Assembly (NCBI GenBank): GCA_001466705.2
Contig: LATX02000112.1
Coordinates: 248,001-312,000, forward strand
DNA length: 64,000 bases
Source of the DNA: Moniliophthora roreri
Lineage: Eukaryota; Basidiomycota; Agaricomycetes; Agaricales; Marasmiaceae
Direction: 5' to 3'
Each line of letters starts with the position of its first letter. Position 1 is the first letter of the stretch. The notes under the pieces are model-generated. The model was given only the letters and a program-made list of their open reading frames with translations, was not told where the DNA came from and searched no databases. The position numbers were made by a program, and so were the translations under genes. Shown piece after piece: positions 37,740 to 48,936 of the stretch.

Positions 37740-37978
37740 GAGCGGCTGGAGAAACGGGAATCGCCTCTGCGTAATAGGATCGCGGCTCTAAGTCAATCAT
37801 TCAGAAAGAAACGGGGTCAGAAAAGTGCACCTAGGCTCACCGAGGTGAGCTTCTCGCGGATCGGGTTCCCAAGGAAATAAATATTGGTCGCAGATGGACT
37901 TGCCTTTTTGCAATTTCTGTTATGTTCGGGGGGTGCCTTGTCTCCTCCCATGAGAATACGTTCTAACGGAGTGTCAAA
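37740..37978 (-). pseudogene. C-lobe fragment of a fungal protein-kinase-like gene
   Basis: The minus strand reads DTPLERILMGGDKAPPEH (the region around the kinase A-P-E motif), then IYFLGNPIREKL, a GTGAGC donor and a short following exon (FPFLQPLL then stop). Upstream sequence does not supply the catalytic loop, so this is a remnant. The same exon-intron-exon block occurs, decayed at CpG, at 47065-47160. Frames are open but the gene is clearly incomplete. Confidence 0.55.
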
Positions 37979-39118
37979 TTATACTGCAGCTGAGAAACAG
38001 TCGTTGTCCCTATCCCCAAAAACTAATGAACCAACTAGATCACCCATCCCTACCCCCATCCTTCTTCCGGACCACAGTTTTTGTACTCGGATGAGGCTTG
38101 CATTCGAAGCCAGTGAACGTCGAACGAGAACCAGATCATAGAGGGAGCAAATTAGAGGAGAGTGTGTGATAAACTTTGGAAGCTGATGTATTGGATGCCA
38201 ATGAGTAAGAGTTAAAGTTCGTCGACGGTGTAGAGGGATGCACCAGGTAAACGATATACCCCAGACGGAATGCAAGTTACTCGTTGCTCCATTCTGCCCT
38301 GCACCTGCATATGTACACTATCCACCTCAACGTGTGCCGTAGTTTCTTATATCAGGAGAAAAAGGACGCGTCAGAATCATACATGCATCGCACAAACTGG
38401 GCACAAAACTCCGAGTCGCACGGTATACATTTGGATGATGTAGAGAGTGCGTGCGTAGAGTGCTTGGGATGGGCGAAGTACGAAAAGGCATTTTGGGCCG
38501 GCAAGTTGAATATACACGTGTGTTTTTGACCACCAGCCTGAGCGACATGCGCAATGCACTAAACCCCATTCTCTTCTCCTATGCTCGGATTTTCAGATCA
38601 TCGGCCACTTTCACGTAGTATGTTGGCATTCTCATTTTCAGTTCTCACTGTGCTGAATGGCTCATAGACCCTTGATCGAATATTCCTGGACTCAATCAGC
38701 TTTTCAAACCCGTTTCATCATTATCAAATGACCTTGAGCCACAAGAATCCTATCATAATGATCTCAAGTTGGGAGAGCACTCTGAACTCGAAATACCCAC
38801 TGCCCTCATGATCCAGTTTCTTCCAAGATCTTTAGAAAGATCACCATACCACACATGGGATGTTCATGGCAGGTCATGTGGAGTGGAGAGTATTGACAGA
38901 TGCCAGCAGGGTGGCGAACTTCTCATTCTATAAGCTTGATAAGAATGACCAATCATATTTCAGGTTCTCAGGGAATTGCTCTATAAAACTGTGGCTCAAA
39001 GTCTTAAATCCACCATACCCCCAAGTAAAGAAAGAATGATCACCTTTGATCTCTTTGCTGGTGCTATCTTGTGATCACAATTCTTGCCACCAAATGACTC
39101 TTCTACAATCAATGGTCA
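37979..39118. other. Gap leading into the CpG-poor block
   Basis: Several short minus frames (38327-38569, 37979-38275) lack family features. From about 38650 onward CpG dinucleotides nearly vanish. No gene is supported. Confidence 0.4.
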
Positions 39119-39576
39119 AGGGATGCTCATGTCTATCCACCTGGACCTCCAGGACACATCCTCATAGGCAATATGCTTGATCTTCCTGCAAAGAAGCCTT
39201 GGGTTCACTATGCCAACTGGGCAAAACTTTATAGTATGTACCAGTCTATATACTAGCATCTTTGCTCTGTCTGACAGCAAGCAGGCAACATCATGCACCT
39301 GGAAGTCTTTGGGAGCCATATGATCTTTATCAGCAATGCAATGATTGCCAATAACATACTTGAGAGGTGCTCCCATATGTATTCTGGCAGACCATATCCT
39401 GAGATTGGAGAGTTGTGAGTACCTGTTCCTATAGTGTTATGTGTTGCTGCAGATTGAGCTGAATAGATCTTGTCATAGGACAGGTTGGAATTTTAATCTT
39501 GATCAGTGCTTGATAACACAACTACTGTTATAGTTTCCTTGTTCACTTATTTCTGGCTGACAGGTCTGCAAGACTA

Positions 39577-40483
39577 CTCAGAGACATGGCACAAGAACAG
39601 GTGGACCTGGCAGCAGAATTTTAGGCCAGACACAGTTGTCCAACAACATTCTGCCATAATACAATGTGTTGGAATATTCTTGAGGAATCTACTCCAAACT
39701 CCTGAAGATTTTATGCATCACATTGACTTGTAAGTAGTATTTCCATAGATTGCCTTTTAATGCTCACATATAAATTTCTCAGGCTTTCTGGCAGCTTAAC
39801 TCTCTCATCAATGTATGGGATCACAATCAATTCAGGCAATGATGATCTTATTGCACATGCAAAGAAGACTATACATACTCTTGATCTTGTGTTCTCACCT
39901 CAATTCCTTTTCTTTGCCTCCAGGTTCTCCTTCCTGTGTTTTGTCCCAAGCTGGGTACCTATACTTGTATTGTTCACACAATATAATGAATATGTCAAGC
40001 AGCTGTGCCATGAAATGCAAGAAATTCCTTTCCACAAGGTTATGGCAGATATTGTAAGCTTATATTGCCCTGACTTGTATCTTGACCATCTTTGACAATG
40101 ATTTCTGCAGGACACAGGTGCCATAAATGATTCTCTTGTTGCCCACTTGGTACAGAAGAACATGGCAGATGGTGGTCCTGTTGAGGAGATTCAATGAATT
40201 AAGAATATAGCATCTACGGGATTTGCAGGTGTGTTTAATATGTGCTTTTTCCTCTTGCATATATAATATTCTACATTTTCAGCAAGTGCAGATACTGTGA
40301 GCATTACTTGTAAAGCTGCAGGATTAGTGCTCATTTCCCTGCAGACCTTGTCAGCAATTGTTACACTCTTCTTAGCCATGGCCAAAGAATCTCAAGTGTC
40401 AAGAAAGGGCATGGCAGGAGATTGATGAAGTAGTTGGAAGAGGCCATCTTCCAACCTTTGAAGACTGAAAGTCAATGCTCTAC
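39577..40483 (+). repeat. First copy of a 907-bp perfect direct repeat
   Basis: Starts CTCAGAGACATGGCAC and ends GTCAATGCTCTAC. It appears identical, with an offset of 908, to 40485-41391. It covers the middle exons of the P450 pseudogene. Confidence 0.95.
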
Positions 40484-40484
40484 N
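40484..40484. other. Single ambiguous base (N), probable assembly join
   Basis: The only N noticed in the window sits exactly between the two 907-bp copies. This placement suggests two contigs with an unresolved overlap were joined here. Confidence 0.8.
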
Positions 40485-41391
40485 CTCAGAGACATGGCAC
40501 AAGAACAGGTGGACCTGGCAGCAGAATTTTAGGCCAGACACAGTTGTCCAACAACATTCTGCCATAATACAATGTGTTGGAATATTCTTGAGGAATCTAC
40601 TCCAAACTCCTGAAGATTTTATGCATCACATTGACTTGTAAGTAGTATTTCCATAGATTGCCTTTTAATGCTCACATATAAATTTCTCAGGCTTTCTGGC
40701 AGCTTAACTCTCTCATCAATGTATGGGATCACAATCAATTCAGGCAATGATGATCTTATTGCACATGCAAAGAAGACTATACATACTCTTGATCTTGTGT
40801 TCTCACCTCAATTCCTTTTCTTTGCCTCCAGGTTCTCCTTCCTGTGTTTTGTCCCAAGCTGGGTACCTATACTTGTATTGTTCACACAATATAATGAATA
40901 TGTCAAGCAGCTGTGCCATGAAATGCAAGAAATTCCTTTCCACAAGGTTATGGCAGATATTGTAAGCTTATATTGCCCTGACTTGTATCTTGACCATCTT
41001 TGACAATGATTTCTGCAGGACACAGGTGCCATAAATGATTCTCTTGTTGCCCACTTGGTACAGAAGAACATGGCAGATGGTGGTCCTGTTGAGGAGATTC
41101 AATGAATTAAGAATATAGCATCTACGGGATTTGCAGGTGTGTTTAATATGTGCTTTTTCCTCTTGCATATATAATATTCTACATTTTCAGCAAGTGCAGA
41201 TACTGTGAGCATTACTTGTAAAGCTGCAGGATTAGTGCTCATTTCCCTGCAGACCTTGTCAGCAATTGTTACACTCTTCTTAGCCATGGCCAAAGAATCT
41301 CAAGTGTCAAGAAAGGGCATGGCAGGAGATTGATGAAGTAGTTGGAAGAGGCCATCTTCCAACCTTTGAAGACTGAAAGTCAATGCTCTAC
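40485..41391 (+). repeat. Second copy of the 907-bp perfect direct repeat
   Basis: Identical to the preceding copy. Removing either copy gives an uninterrupted P450 exon order. Confidence 0.95.
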
Positions 41392-41625
41392 ATTGAGGCT
41401 ATATACTGAGAAGTCATGTGATAGCATCCAGCACTCCTATTAAGTAATTTTGCAATCCATCTATGCTTGAGTTGTATATGAATACATATGGTTCCAGGTG
41501 CTGCCCATACAGCTACAGAGGATGATATATATGATGGCTACTACATTTCAAAAGGTTTGTGTAGGCATCTTGTCCTCTATTTCTCCAGCTTATTCTTCTT
41601 TAGGTAGTATGGTCTTTGCAAACAT

Positions 41626-41640
41626 CACCTGCAAAAAGTA
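41626..41640 (+). repeat. Left terminal inverted repeat
   Basis: CACCTGCAAAAAGTA, exact complement of the right end. Confidence 0.85.
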
Positions 41641-42014
41641 TGTTGCATTATAATAGGGTTGTAACACACAATAATAATTACAAGTCTCATAATAATTATG
41701 ATCAGTTGCAATGCCATTACAACCCAAAGACAGCATTACAACCACATTACAACTCTAGTGGTCTATCAGTGTGAGCCAGAAAACCACTCAGCAATCATTC
41801 TGAAAAGGAATATGAATCCAAAATACTAGATTTGAGTGAATGGCTACAGTACATTGAATACTACATGATGAGTACACTATAACCACCATACAGCCCACAC
41901 CTTCTACTTCCTCTAATGCCCAGCCTCTATGCACCTCAAGCCTACTGACATTAAACAGAATTAGGTTCTGTGGATGGAGATTGAGTAGAGAACTTACTTG
42001 ATCACTGCATACAA

Positions 42015-42455
42015 ATGCAGCAATCCAAAAGCAACAACTTTATTGTCCTTGAATGTGACATTGCTGATTGCATTCGTGAATGGGATACCAGTCTAATAAT
42101 CACAGAGTTGTAAGACATATCTGTAGTAGTAAAGATCAAACAACTCACATGAAACTGTTTGACATAACTAAATTCAGCTTGTTCGGTGGTGTAACCAGAT
42201 TCGAATTCTAAGTTGGCCTTCTCAATGTTCAATTGTGACACAACAAACAAGACAGTTTGATTCTCAATGGTGGGTTTGACAAAGGATGAAGGGAGCTTGA
42301 GTCTACTTCCAAAGGTCTGAAAACAGCTTCTCAATCAGAGAAACAACAAAACTCTGACAACCATTTACCTTGTATTTGGTCTGTGGGTGGAAAGCCTCCA
42401 ACATCAGACTACATTGATTGATATTGATCATGCTGTGGGTGCTGTGCTTGGCCAA
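42015..42455 (-). pseudogene. Fungalysin (M36 metalloprotease) prodomain fragment
   Basis: Three exons on the minus strand read [30 protein letters not shown] / [20 protein letters not shown], and [20 protein letters not shown]. The order matches the FTP prodomain of fungal extracellular M36 proteases, which inhibits the enzyme until cleavage. The introns are still recognisable. No catalytic domain (HEYTH) follows, so only the 5' part of the gene is present. It lies wholly inside the terminal-inverted-repeat element. Confidence 0.7.
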
Positions 42456-42660
42456 GACAGAGTACAGTGTAGCATTCCTGCAGGACGTTGAAGATGCTCA
42501 AAAACCTATGCCTCTACTATGAAAACATGAGGCCTGTGGTGCCAAAATACCCCTGAAAAAGGTATATATAAGTTCTTGATTCTCAGTTTTGTTTGTGAGT
42601 TGGTTTGGCATGGTTCACTGTTACTGCAACATCAAGAATAATTCTCAATGCCTCACTTGG

Positions 42661-43047
42661 TGTTATGTTACTTGCACAGCAATGACGACAACTCAACACC
42701 GCTAAGCAAAGCGACGTTTAAGTGACAAGGTTCAAGTTAGAGTTCAACAACTCAACAGTAGGTAGAACCTTCTGCTAGTTGTCTAAGTTCAGTCATGGCT
42801 TTGCAAGGTATAGAGTGAATTAACCAGGTCAAGCTAGAGATCCTGTCTCTGCTTGAGCACTTAAATAGGTACAACCAAACTAGTATCTACCATATGTGTA
42901 TATAGTGATGAAGTCAGTGATTGCTAATAAATAGCGACGTTATTGGCATATATATAGAAGTACAGTAGAAAGGAAGAAGGGAACTGGGAAGGTGTAGTAA
43001 GTTCAAGGGGAAAGGGAAGCATAAGAAAAAGTAAGGGTAACGTAACA
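42661..43047 (-). mobile_element. Solo LTR of the Gypsy family, nested in the inverted-repeat element
   Basis: 387 bp from TGTTATGTTAC to GTAACGTAACA. Reverse-complemented, it shares AGCTTGACCTGGTTAA and the TAACA end with the complete element at 48040. The 5-bp flanks are CTTGG (42656-42660) and CTCAG (43048-43052), which are the two possible deamination products of an original CTCGG duplication. Unlike its surroundings it still contains several CpGs. Confidence 0.75.
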
Positions 43048-45813
43048 CTCAGTAGTTCAGAGATGATTGCCTTCAAAACAACTTCTCAGATCAAGAATGG
43101 GTGTTTGTTTTGTATAATATTTATTGGTTTTGTGGTTTTATTAATCACTTTGAAAGCAAAACTGGTATAAGGTTTAACCAGAAACTGCCCAAAGATTAAA
43201 CTTCTTCTAAGTGAGAACAAAGGTACCTCTTGTACCTGAATATAGCCCTCTTAGCTATGTTCTGCAACAATTCTCAAGAGGACAAATCTTCTAGACACTG
43301 CTAGCCTGAAACCCTCTCTGATTCACGTCGAAACACCAGACTATACTGATGTACATCAGCTACCCTCTTAGTAGACTGATACAATGTTTCTCTTATCAGA
43401 AAACACACCTCTTGTGTTAAAAACTAAGCTCTTCCTAGCTTTTATTTATATCTCTGGTTTGGGTTACAATCTCAGGTCTCAACTAGCCTGTGCCTCTTGC
43501 ACAACTAAATAAGCTAGGGCCCAAAGTGGTTGAAAAATACTGATTGCCAGTAGCTCTTCTATCTGAACAACAATGTCATACACTCTGGTAATTGGTGGGC
43601 AGTATCTCTCCTGCCTTCCACCTACAAAACATGTCCCCTTATATACCCTACAACATAAATAATCTAATATATCTGTCACACATACAAATAAAACTGAGTT
43701 GGGTGCTAAATATTATATAAACTGAGCTGTGTTTGGTAATTTCTCTGTCACAGTGTCCAATTGTAGTCAGGCTTCATAGCCATAATCTCTTTTATCTTTT
43801 TCTATGACAATTGTGCAGTCTCCTGACACTAATTGTTTGCAATTTTCTCTATCAAATGGCTCTCCTTCCGATGCTGTCTGAAAATATTATACTTTCATGC
43901 CACTCCGCATGGTTCCTTCCTTCTCTGTCTATTGTCATCTGCTCTGTGGACATGTAATATGCTTCCATTTTCTCCTCTAAAGTGTATGCATAAGCTCAGC
44001 CATGCTATCTCTTCATCATACAGCTTTGTCTTCCACTTTCTGTGATACAGGCATCTTTCCAGTAGCCAATCGTCTATTTCATTTGTCTAATTTGATATCA
44101 GTATCTCGAGTATCCCCTGCCAATAATTTGTCATCCTCTGTTTCATATCTGTTTCTCAGTAATATTCTTGTTGATGTATCATCGAAGGCTTTTATTCTTT
44201 CTTCAAGTTGGGTATGGTTTGAAAATATCATTAAAAGTGAAAATATTCTCTTTAGTATGCTTTCGATAGAGAAGTATTATATGGTGTGGTTCCCTACAGG
44301 TTTTGGGATGCTCCTCTGTGTTCAGATTCACTGTTTATTTTCATACTGGCAGTGGTCAGGTACCTCTGTATGGCCTACTGTCAACCATTACTCTGCTAAT
44401 ATTTTGTATTCTTCTCTACTACTTGCTTTGACTAGCTGCTCAGAGCTCACACTAGTCCTCAATTCCCTTATATCTTTCATTTTCAACTATAAAAGTGCAA
44501 AATATTCTCTATTTGCATGCAAAACAAAAGGTAAAAGTTATGCATATCAACGTGTACAGGATGGCAAAAAGAACAGATGAAAAGAGTGTGTTGAAGGTGG
44601 CCATGGTGTCATTGAATGCAACCTGTATGCACTGTAGTGTGACAGAGTGAGAGCATGAAGGCATATCTACATCTTGTCAGCTAAATAAATAATGGGCTAT
44701 GGGCTGAACTCACCTTTACAATTGAACCTCATCATCTCTTACAGGAAAATGACCATCTACTGTCACTCACAATCCAAATCATTATCAAGTTTGTTACTTT
44801 CCATCAATAGGCCATAGTTACCATCAACATTTAGCAAAGGCATTTAACCATCCAGGCACAGGAGGTGGTCCTAATGTCAGAGGAATAGGCAGTGACTTGT
44901 TCAGAGGTGACAAAAACTGCAATTGGCTTAATATTAGGTGAAAATACATTACTCTAGTGATTGCTAGTTGAGTCATTCTATCTGAGACATTCAAATGACA
45001 TGTACCTAAGGATGTGCAGCCCATCAAATGCTTTTCAAAGAATATTAGGCCAAATTGGCAGTCAAAAGTAACCTATATTAGAGCAAAAATCAGCATCAGT
45101 AAGATAGTATGACTAAATAGTACATGAGCCATTTTCATTTTCATGTACCTCTACACATCCAATGAGCCTATTATTAATATTGTATATTGTTGTAGACCTC
45201 ATGGGAACCAAGACTAATGACTTCTAGACTTGATAGAGAGGAAATGTAGGTGCTGTTGTTGATGTTGTTGTCAATGATAGTGGTGTTGGGCAAAGGGTTT
45301 ACTGTAGGAACTCATTGACACTGTGGGACTTTGGCCACTGCAAAGTTGAGGTAGTTGCCTCACATGTCATGATAAGAAACTCCAGACCATGGGCATTTTC
45401 TCCCAGTCCTGTCCACCACCAGAGAGGTTGTTGTCTTATTCTACCCACACAAGCTTCATAGTTCATGGACAGGCTTTAGTACTTGAAGCTTGTTACACTG
45501 TCATGTTGTGTGGGGTTTTTGTATGCTGTTGGGCTGAGAACTGTACTTATATCTGTAATTGTGTTATAATATGCATTTACTAGGGTTGTAACTTGCAGTA
45601 ATGATTTCATATGGGTTATGGTATGGTTGTAATGTGGTTACAATGTCAGATAATTCTTCTAGACAGTTGTAACACAGTTGCAAGGTAGCTGTAGTGTAAT
45701 TAAAATATTTCAATATGTTACAACTAGGCTATAGTACACTTAAAATCTAGCTGGAGTTATTATTGTATGTTGTAACCTTCATAATTCTGTTGTAAGGATA
45801 TTATGATGCTATG

Positions 45814-45828
45814 TACTTTTTGCAGGTG
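45814..45828 (-). repeat. Right terminal inverted repeat
   Basis: TACTTTTTGCAGGTG, exact complement of the left end, followed by the duplicated AT. Confidence 0.85.
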
Positions 45829-46069
45829 ATATGGTGTGTCATTGAATATTAGTATCAAACAGTCTCTAAGTATCTATCTTTAGGGCCATGACACATGACA
45901 AACAAGTTTATAAGGATTCTTACCAACTCAAGCCTGAACAGTTCCTCACTACTGAGTTGGAATTGAATGATGACAGCACTGTCTTAGCCTTTGGTTTTAG
46001 GAGAAGGTATGTTTAGCTTCTATGCAGCTTACTCAAGCTAACTATGTTAACAGAGTGCTACTATTAGCA

Positions 46070-46785
46070 TCTTACTACTGAAATATCAGCTTAGTCATTG
46101 TATAGCTATCCATTGCCATTCCACTGCTCAATTACCCCTCACCATGCAAAGGTGGGATTATTGGTTGAGTGAAAATTTGTGTTTGATTGCATATATATGC
46201 TATTAGTATCTGTGTTGTTGCAGTTCATTGTAATTAAATAAAAAGAATCTAATGTACTTGTATATTGTTTCCACACCCCTATTTGAGTAAGTAGGCTACT
46301 AGATTGGTACAAGACCTCCCCTGTTCCTTGCTTCACAGCTAGTAGGCCTGAGTGATACTTCTGAGTGATAGTCCTGATTCTGGATCCAAATTCACAAACT
46401 TTAACCTGATATAGCAGAATAGCACCTAATAATATTCCTTTCTGCCTTGGATTTTATCTTGAGTAACCATTGCCAGAGTGTTCCATATACAAAAGGTTGT
46501 GGGCAAAATAGTAAGTAGAGTCCATCCAGTGGTGATAGCACACCAACAAGACTGGACATAAATAAGTGTGAGCCTTCTAGCCCTGCTGGCAAGTTGGCTT
46601 ACCAGACTCCAGAGTGGTCAATAGTATATACAATTTCAAGGAACCCCAAAAGCAGGACAGACTCAATCTATTTACACAAAACACATTTGTAATCTACTGA
46701 TTATTTATTCCTTTAGGTCACTAATATAAGTGATAGGTGGCTGAAGCTCCCCTTTAGAGTACTGCAGCAGCAGGTTTGCATTAAA
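46070..46785. other. CpG-free gap
   Basis: No recognisable coding sequence. It is presumably decayed intergenic DNA or degraded repeat. Confidence 0.4.
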
Positions 46786-47353
46786 GCTCTATAAATTGGG
46801 CAGTAGGTGCCCTTGCAGTAATGAAAGGTCAGATATTATTGGAGCCCTCCATAGCAGACAGTTACTTAGCTGGCTAGGAAGACTACATACTGAATGCTGT
46901 ATATCTGAAAATACTGAGAATCCATAGGGTGCTTGAGCAAAAGCTTTGTGAGGTAAGGCTTGCCATAGCTGGTCAGATTGAAGGCAGATGTTGTGTTGAG
47001 TAGGGCAAGGAAGAACCATGTCATAGACAAGCAGCTGGAGAAATGAGCATTGCCCCAGTGCAATAGAATCATGGCTCTAAGAAGTTGATCATTCAGAGAG
47101 AAACAAGGTCAGAAAAGTGCATCTGGGCTTACCTTAGTGAACTTCCCATGGATCAGATTCCTGAATGTCCAAAATTGATCAGGTAGTATTTGGGCCAAAA
47201 TTTTGTTTGACTTCTGATCCTTTTAGCATACTGTAACCCATGTTCCCTCTTGTAGTCTGAGCTCATGGACTGCCAACCTTTTGGATACATACAATCAGCA
47301 CCCATCATGATGTTATTTGAGGTGCAGTTGCTAGAGGTGAACATATTCAATGT
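46786..47353 (-). pseudogene. CpG-decayed protein-kinase-like gene fragment
   Basis: The minus strand reads CTSNNIMMGADCMYPKGW (just after the catalytic loop), KFWPKYYLINFGHSGI (DFG changed to NFG), an intron, then FLQLLVYDMVLPCPTQ, the helical C-lobe. The HRD residues before the first motif are lost. Its intron and following exon align with 37740-37900, and its C-lobe exon aligns with 57038-57172. No CpG is seen in this stretch. Dead copy. Confidence 0.65.
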
Positions 47354-47505
47354 ACAGTGACTTTGCCCACCTCTAGCTCTTCCAGTTTCATTGAAATACC
47401 TTTGTTGTTAGACAAATTTTTGAGTTTTGAAGTCTCTATATGGTTCTGTAAAAATATTAAACCTTTATGCTTTGAGAGTTGAATGAAAGCCTGTTGAAGT
47501 TGTAT

Positions 47506-47943
47506 TCAAATCATTAGGCAATGTTTATTAGCAATTGATGTAGCACATCTCTTTCTGCTTCCTTCACCATGGCCAACCTCTCTGGTCCTCAACAACAAGT
47601 CCAGAAAAACCTGCAGTGACATCAAGAAAAATAATTGGAGGTCTATACATGAATTCAGAATTTGTGGCCATTTACTACGAGTCTGACCTTCAGTCAGCTC
47701 AAGATGGACTCGAATACTACCCTGGTCTGCGAGCAAGTCTGAAGACACGGGGCGAGGTAACCTCGGCCATTTTGTAGGTGGAGGTGCTGTCAGCTTTTTC
47801 GCAGGTGTTTTCATTTGATGTTCAGGGGTCTCGTATGTCAGGGGTAGTCCTGTAAGTGGCGTTCGAGGTGTTTGAGGGGGTGTTGTAACTCCGGCTGTCG
47901 GTTGGTCCATTATACGAGGCGTTAATGGTGTTCGAGTAGACAT
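47506..47943 (-). CDS. Proline/threonine-rich ORF, unrecognised
   Basis: An open frame of 145 codons whose first 90 residues (MSTRTPLTPRIMDQPTAGV...) are rich in Thr-Pro and lie in normal CpG-containing DNA. The 3' part runs into the CpG-poor block and probably includes an unspliced intron. It may be the 5' exon of the decayed kinase-like gene downstream on the same strand. No domain seen. The upstream flank carries the Gypsy element about 100 bp away. Confidence 0.3.
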   Translation of the reverse strand: MSTRTPLTPRIMDQPTAGVTTPPQTPRTPLTGLPLTYETPEHQMKTPAKKLTAPPPTKWPRLPRPVSSDLLADQGSIRVHLELTEGQTRSKWPQILNSCIDLQLFFLMSLQVFLDLLLRTREVGHGEGSRKRCATSIANKHCLMI

Positions 47944-48039
47944 GAAACTCTCTAGTTTCCATCATATAGCCTACTACAGAGTATACAAGTTGAACAACAA
48001 ATATCTAATGAAATTGTACCACCTTTGATTGACCCGATA

Positions 48040-48421
48040 TGTTACAGTCAAGGGAGGTCCGAGGACTTATCGGACGATTATTGTACTTTTATTCCGCTTT
48101 TCGTCATCTTGCTTAGCTTCAATGTTCTTTTTACTTACAAAGTCCTTCTCTCTTGTTCCATACTTACAAAGATTCACTGTACTGACTCATAGTAGCTATT
48201 TTTAGCTCTAAGTACTTAGTCATAGTTAGAGTCTTCTCTATTTAAATAAACCTAACCAGTTGACAAGCTTCTCCAGCTTGACCTGGTTAAACCTTATCAT
48301 AACCTTGTCCGATCATCTGAATTCTATCTTAAGTCAATCAATCAATCTAATTGACTTCAAGAATCAAGTCCTTCAAGCTCAAACTTGAACTTAGTGTTGA
48401 CAGCGAAGGACTCGCGTAACA
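48040..48421 (+). repeat. 5' LTR
   Basis: 382 bp, TGTTACAG...GTAACA. Contains a TATA-like box and the self-priming segment described separately. Confidence 0.95.
48239..48248 (+). promoter_or_regulatory. TATA-like box of the LTR promoter
   Basis: TATTTAAATA lies about 30 bp upstream of CAGCTTGACCT (48274-48284), the spacing expected between a TATA box and a transcription start. Confidence 0.55.
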
Positions 48422-48423
48422 TT

Positions 48424-48434
48424 AGGTCAAGCTG
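48424..48434 (+). other. Putative self-priming primer binding site
   Basis: AGGTCAAGCTG, two bases after the 5' LTR, is complementary over 11 nt to 48274-48284 inside the LTR, near the predicted mRNA start. It does not resemble the initiator-Met tRNA complement. The layout matches the Tf1/sushi type of self-primed reverse transcription. Confidence 0.6.
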
Positions 48435-48936
48435 ATCCTGCCAACCTTTCCAGGTTCAGGCACCCCAAGACGACACCACGTCTAGACATCGGCGAACCAG
48501 AGCCGAGGACCTCAGACTATCAGAGGAGGAAGAACAGAGGAGAGCATTTCTTCTTATCACTCCAGAACAAGAGCTCACATTCGAGCAAAGAATCCAAAGA
48601 CTAGAACTAATTGCCCAGGAAGAGGCAAGGGAAGAAACTCAACAACGGACAACCAGAACACCCAGAACCAGGTCCAGAACCAGGCGGACATTAGACGTCG
48701 CAATAGAATCCAATACATCAGACGACAAAAGGAGAACGTCGACCCAACCCTCTTCCCCCTTACAGCAAGAAGATTCTCAGGAGCAGACGAGCTCTCCGAC
48801 TACAGAGACAGTAACTCAGACCCAGCCCTCAGGAATCCAGAGCCCGTCGTCGTCTACGAACGAGCAATCAGAAACTGAGAGAGTGGAAACCCCGATCTTA
48901 ATCACGTCATCTTCCTCACATCCTCCACCAGACAAC

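Larger units (their letters stand above)
41626..45828. mobile_element. 4.2-kb element with terminal inverted repeats inserted in the P450 pseudogene
   Basis: The ends are CACCTGCAAAAAGTA and its exact complement, flanked on both sides by AT (41624-41625 and 45829-45830). Removing the element plus one AT restores the P450 reading VFAN-I-W with a normal GTGTGT donor, so the boundaries are well fixed. The inverted similarity continues imperfectly for about 80 bp, and both subterminal regions are crowded with TTACAAC/GTTGTAA words. No transposase frame survives; the longest open frame (44002-44580, +) is A/T-rich and unrecognised. It contains a fungalysin fragment and a nested solo LTR. It looks like a non-autonomous or decayed DNA transposon; the superfamily is not assigned. 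Confidence 0.8.
39119..46069 (+). pseudogene. CpG-decayed cytochrome P450, split by a 4.2-kb insertion
   Basis: The N-terminal proline hinge YPPGPPGHILIGNMLDLPA is at about 39137. It is followed by MHLEVFGSHMIFISNAMIAN, SSMYGITINSGND, and the weakened I-helix region STGFAASADTVS. A TGA at 40195-40197 replaces an expected Arg in EEIQ-x-IKN. Further stops follow in the K-helix part. The exon DGYYISKG...VFANI is interrupted at 41625. On the far side of the insertion, exon AMTHDKQVYKDSYQLKPEQF and DSTVLAFGF resume (45890-46007). The haem cysteine exon is destroyed (VLLLASYY). The same intron and exon order is kept in the intact paralogue at 63700-64000. Coordinates include the insertion and the duplicated 907-bp block. 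Not functional. Confidence 0.85.

Noticed and set aside
44002..44580. 192-codon frame inside the inverted-repeat element, considered as transposase
   Set aside because: Hydrophobic, A/T-driven composition with no DDE/DDD arrangement or zinc finger; no evidence for a transposase.
41624..45830. Helitron identity for the insertion in the P450
   Set aside because: Insertion between A and T and a TC start would fit, but the 3' end is not CTRR, and the ends form an exact inverted repeat with an AT duplication.
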